Shown: in pieces, positions 62,783-64,000 of the stretch
Layout of the letters: every line of letters begins with the position of its first letter
Numbering within the stretch: the first letter of the stretch is position 1
Source of the DNA: Gavia stellata
Lineage: Eukaryota; Chordata; Aves; Gaviiformes; Gaviidae
NCBI RefSeq assembly: GCF_030936135.1
Contig: NC_082603.1
Location: forward strand, 31,373,236 to 31,437,235
DNA: 64,000 nucleotides
Direction of reading: 5' to 3'
The notes under the pieces: model-generated
What the model was told of the DNA's origin: nothing
What the model saw: the letters and a program-made list of their open reading frames with translations, nothing else
Database searches by the model: none
Made by a program: the position numbers and the translations under genes

Positions 62783-64000
62783 CGCTCCAAGGTACCATTG
62801 GCGATTCGAAAGCACCACCGCTCCCATTCCGTCTGCCGGGGGGTTGGAAAATGGTTCAAGTAGAAAAAGATAAATTACCGGGTCGTTTTTCCACCCTGTA
62901 AACAGCAGATGACCCACCACCTGGCAGATTCACAAGGTAAATGTTGCAATTGTTAGTACGCGGCTTTCTGGAGGCAAGTGGGAAGGAAGCAAAGATCTGT
63001 CCAGAAGCAATTTACGCTTTCATTTGTAATGCTCCTTTCAAGGGATGGGGAAAAATGAATATTTCAACAAATGAAACACACTCCAGTCTTGGCAAGCGGG
63101 AAGCGCTAAGTAAACTGAAGTCAGCTTTCTAGGAATAGAGTAGACTGCAAAATGGTTTCTTTATTTCTCCTTTTCATGTCTGCCTTCCAGAGGAAGGCCA
63201 GGCACGAGGTGTGAGCAGTTATTCCGACTGCTCAGGGAAAGCCTTCATCCCTGAGCCTGCCCTTCGCCGCCTCTCACCGGGGCTCGGGCTCGTGCTGCAG
63301 GGGAAGGACAAGAGCCCCAGCCCTGGCTGGGCCCTTCACAGAGATCCTCTGCTCCACGTACCCCAAGACTTGAGCCTGTGGAAGCAAGACCTGTCAGGGT
63401 ATCAAATTAAACGTCTTGGTGTTTTCTAGCTACTACGTTGAGTCATTCTCTCTCTTAAATGATGCTAACAGAGGCAGAGAACTTACCAAGGGCTGATTCC
63501 CACCAGTTCAGTTGGGCTTTCAAAGGCAGATCAGGATCTTCAAAACCTTGCAGAATTTTTCTTCGGTTGCCTGCTGAGGCAGTCTACACATCCTGCTGCT
63601 TCTCACTTCAGGTATGGCTCTTTTTGATTCCCGAGACACGGCAGTCTTTCCCTTCGTTTTGCTAATTAGCCTTAACCTACAAGGATCATCTTAGAGGGAG
63701 AAAAGGTCTCTGAACCTGTGTTTCCCTGTACAAAATGATGAATATCATTGTGTTTTTCCACCCTTCCTCTTGCTGGACAAGCAGAGGTTCTTTGAACAGT
63801 TGCACTGTGTGCAACTAGGACTTTTAACAGCATGGCTTCTCACCCTGGGCTAAATCTGAGTGATACAAAGAATAAATACATTTTAATTTGCTCATTATGG
63901 GAATAATGGATGCTATATATAAAATTAATCATAGTCACTAACACAAAACAAACCTAACAACCTCAGCGTCATTACCTGGCCAAGTGCTATACCACTTAAC
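62783..64000. other. Upstream region of C8B to right edge
   Basis: Holds the C8B 5' UTR and promoter. No clear TATA box was seen. An ATTGCAACAT sequence on the minus strand near 62943-62952 loosely resembles a C/EBP half-site pair, which would suit a liver-expressed gene, but one loose match is weak evidence. No further gene was recognised. Confidence 0.5.

Noticed and set aside
1..64000. CRISPR arrays, operons, prophage or bacterial mobile elements
   Set aside because: The window is vertebrate nuclear DNA with spliced genes. The only regular array is the 49-bp tandem repeat, which has no spacers.
1..64000. tRNA, rRNA or snRNA genes
   Set aside because: No A-box/B-box pair, rRNA core or snRNA-like segment was noticed by eye on either strand. 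A covariance-model scan would be decisive.

Overview
The window is vertebrate nuclear DNA, almost certainly from a bird. Genes are split into many short exons with GT/AG splice sites. A CR1 non-LTR retrotransposon copy and a CR1 3' remnant, the typical avian interspersed repeat, are present. I read it as the avian counterpart of the FYB2 - C8A - C8B block, which in mammals has the same gene order and orientation.

Layout. (1) About 1-9.75 kb, minus strand: the 5' part of FYB2 (FYN-binding protein 2, a FYB/ADAP-family adaptor). Two good coding exons lie at 5121-5901 and 3918-4079. A proposed 9-nt first coding exon (9402-9410) sits at the edge of a GC- and CpG-rich stretch that would be the promoter. 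The rest of FYB2 runs off the left edge. (2) About 9.75-17.6 kb: intergenic, with a CR1 3' remnant. (3) 17628-36549, plus strand: complete C8A (complement component 8 alpha), 11 coding exons, about 599 codons. (4) 36.55-43.06 kb: spacer between the convergent C8 genes. (5) 43058-62782, minus strand: complete C8B (complement component 8 beta), 12 coding exons, 589 codons. (6) 62.8-64 kb: upstream of C8B, nothing recognised.

C8A and C8B are paralogues of the MACPF/perforin family. With the separately encoded C8 gamma lipocalin they form C8, which joins C5b-7 and starts membrane insertion of the membrane attack complex. Both encode signal peptide, short basic-ended propeptide, TSP1, LDLRA, MACPF, EGF-like and TSP1, in that order. 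The exons were joined by hand, and reading-frame phase is consistent at every junction in both genes. The main exon-structure difference is that one C8A exon (223 nt) equals two C8B exons (154 + 69 nt).

Repeats: a 5'-truncated CR1 (55903-57590) in C8B intron 4, a seven-copy 49-bp minisatellite (46720-47062) in C8B intron 9 carrying a GATA-type motif in every copy, a weak older LINE remnant near 44.05-44.4 kb, and an AAT/AAC microsatellite at 18.9 kb. I found no new kind of system. The strongest leads are the FYB2 micro-exon, the minisatellite and the parallel exon maps of the two C8 genes. All gene names rest on protein patterns recalled from memory, not on a search.
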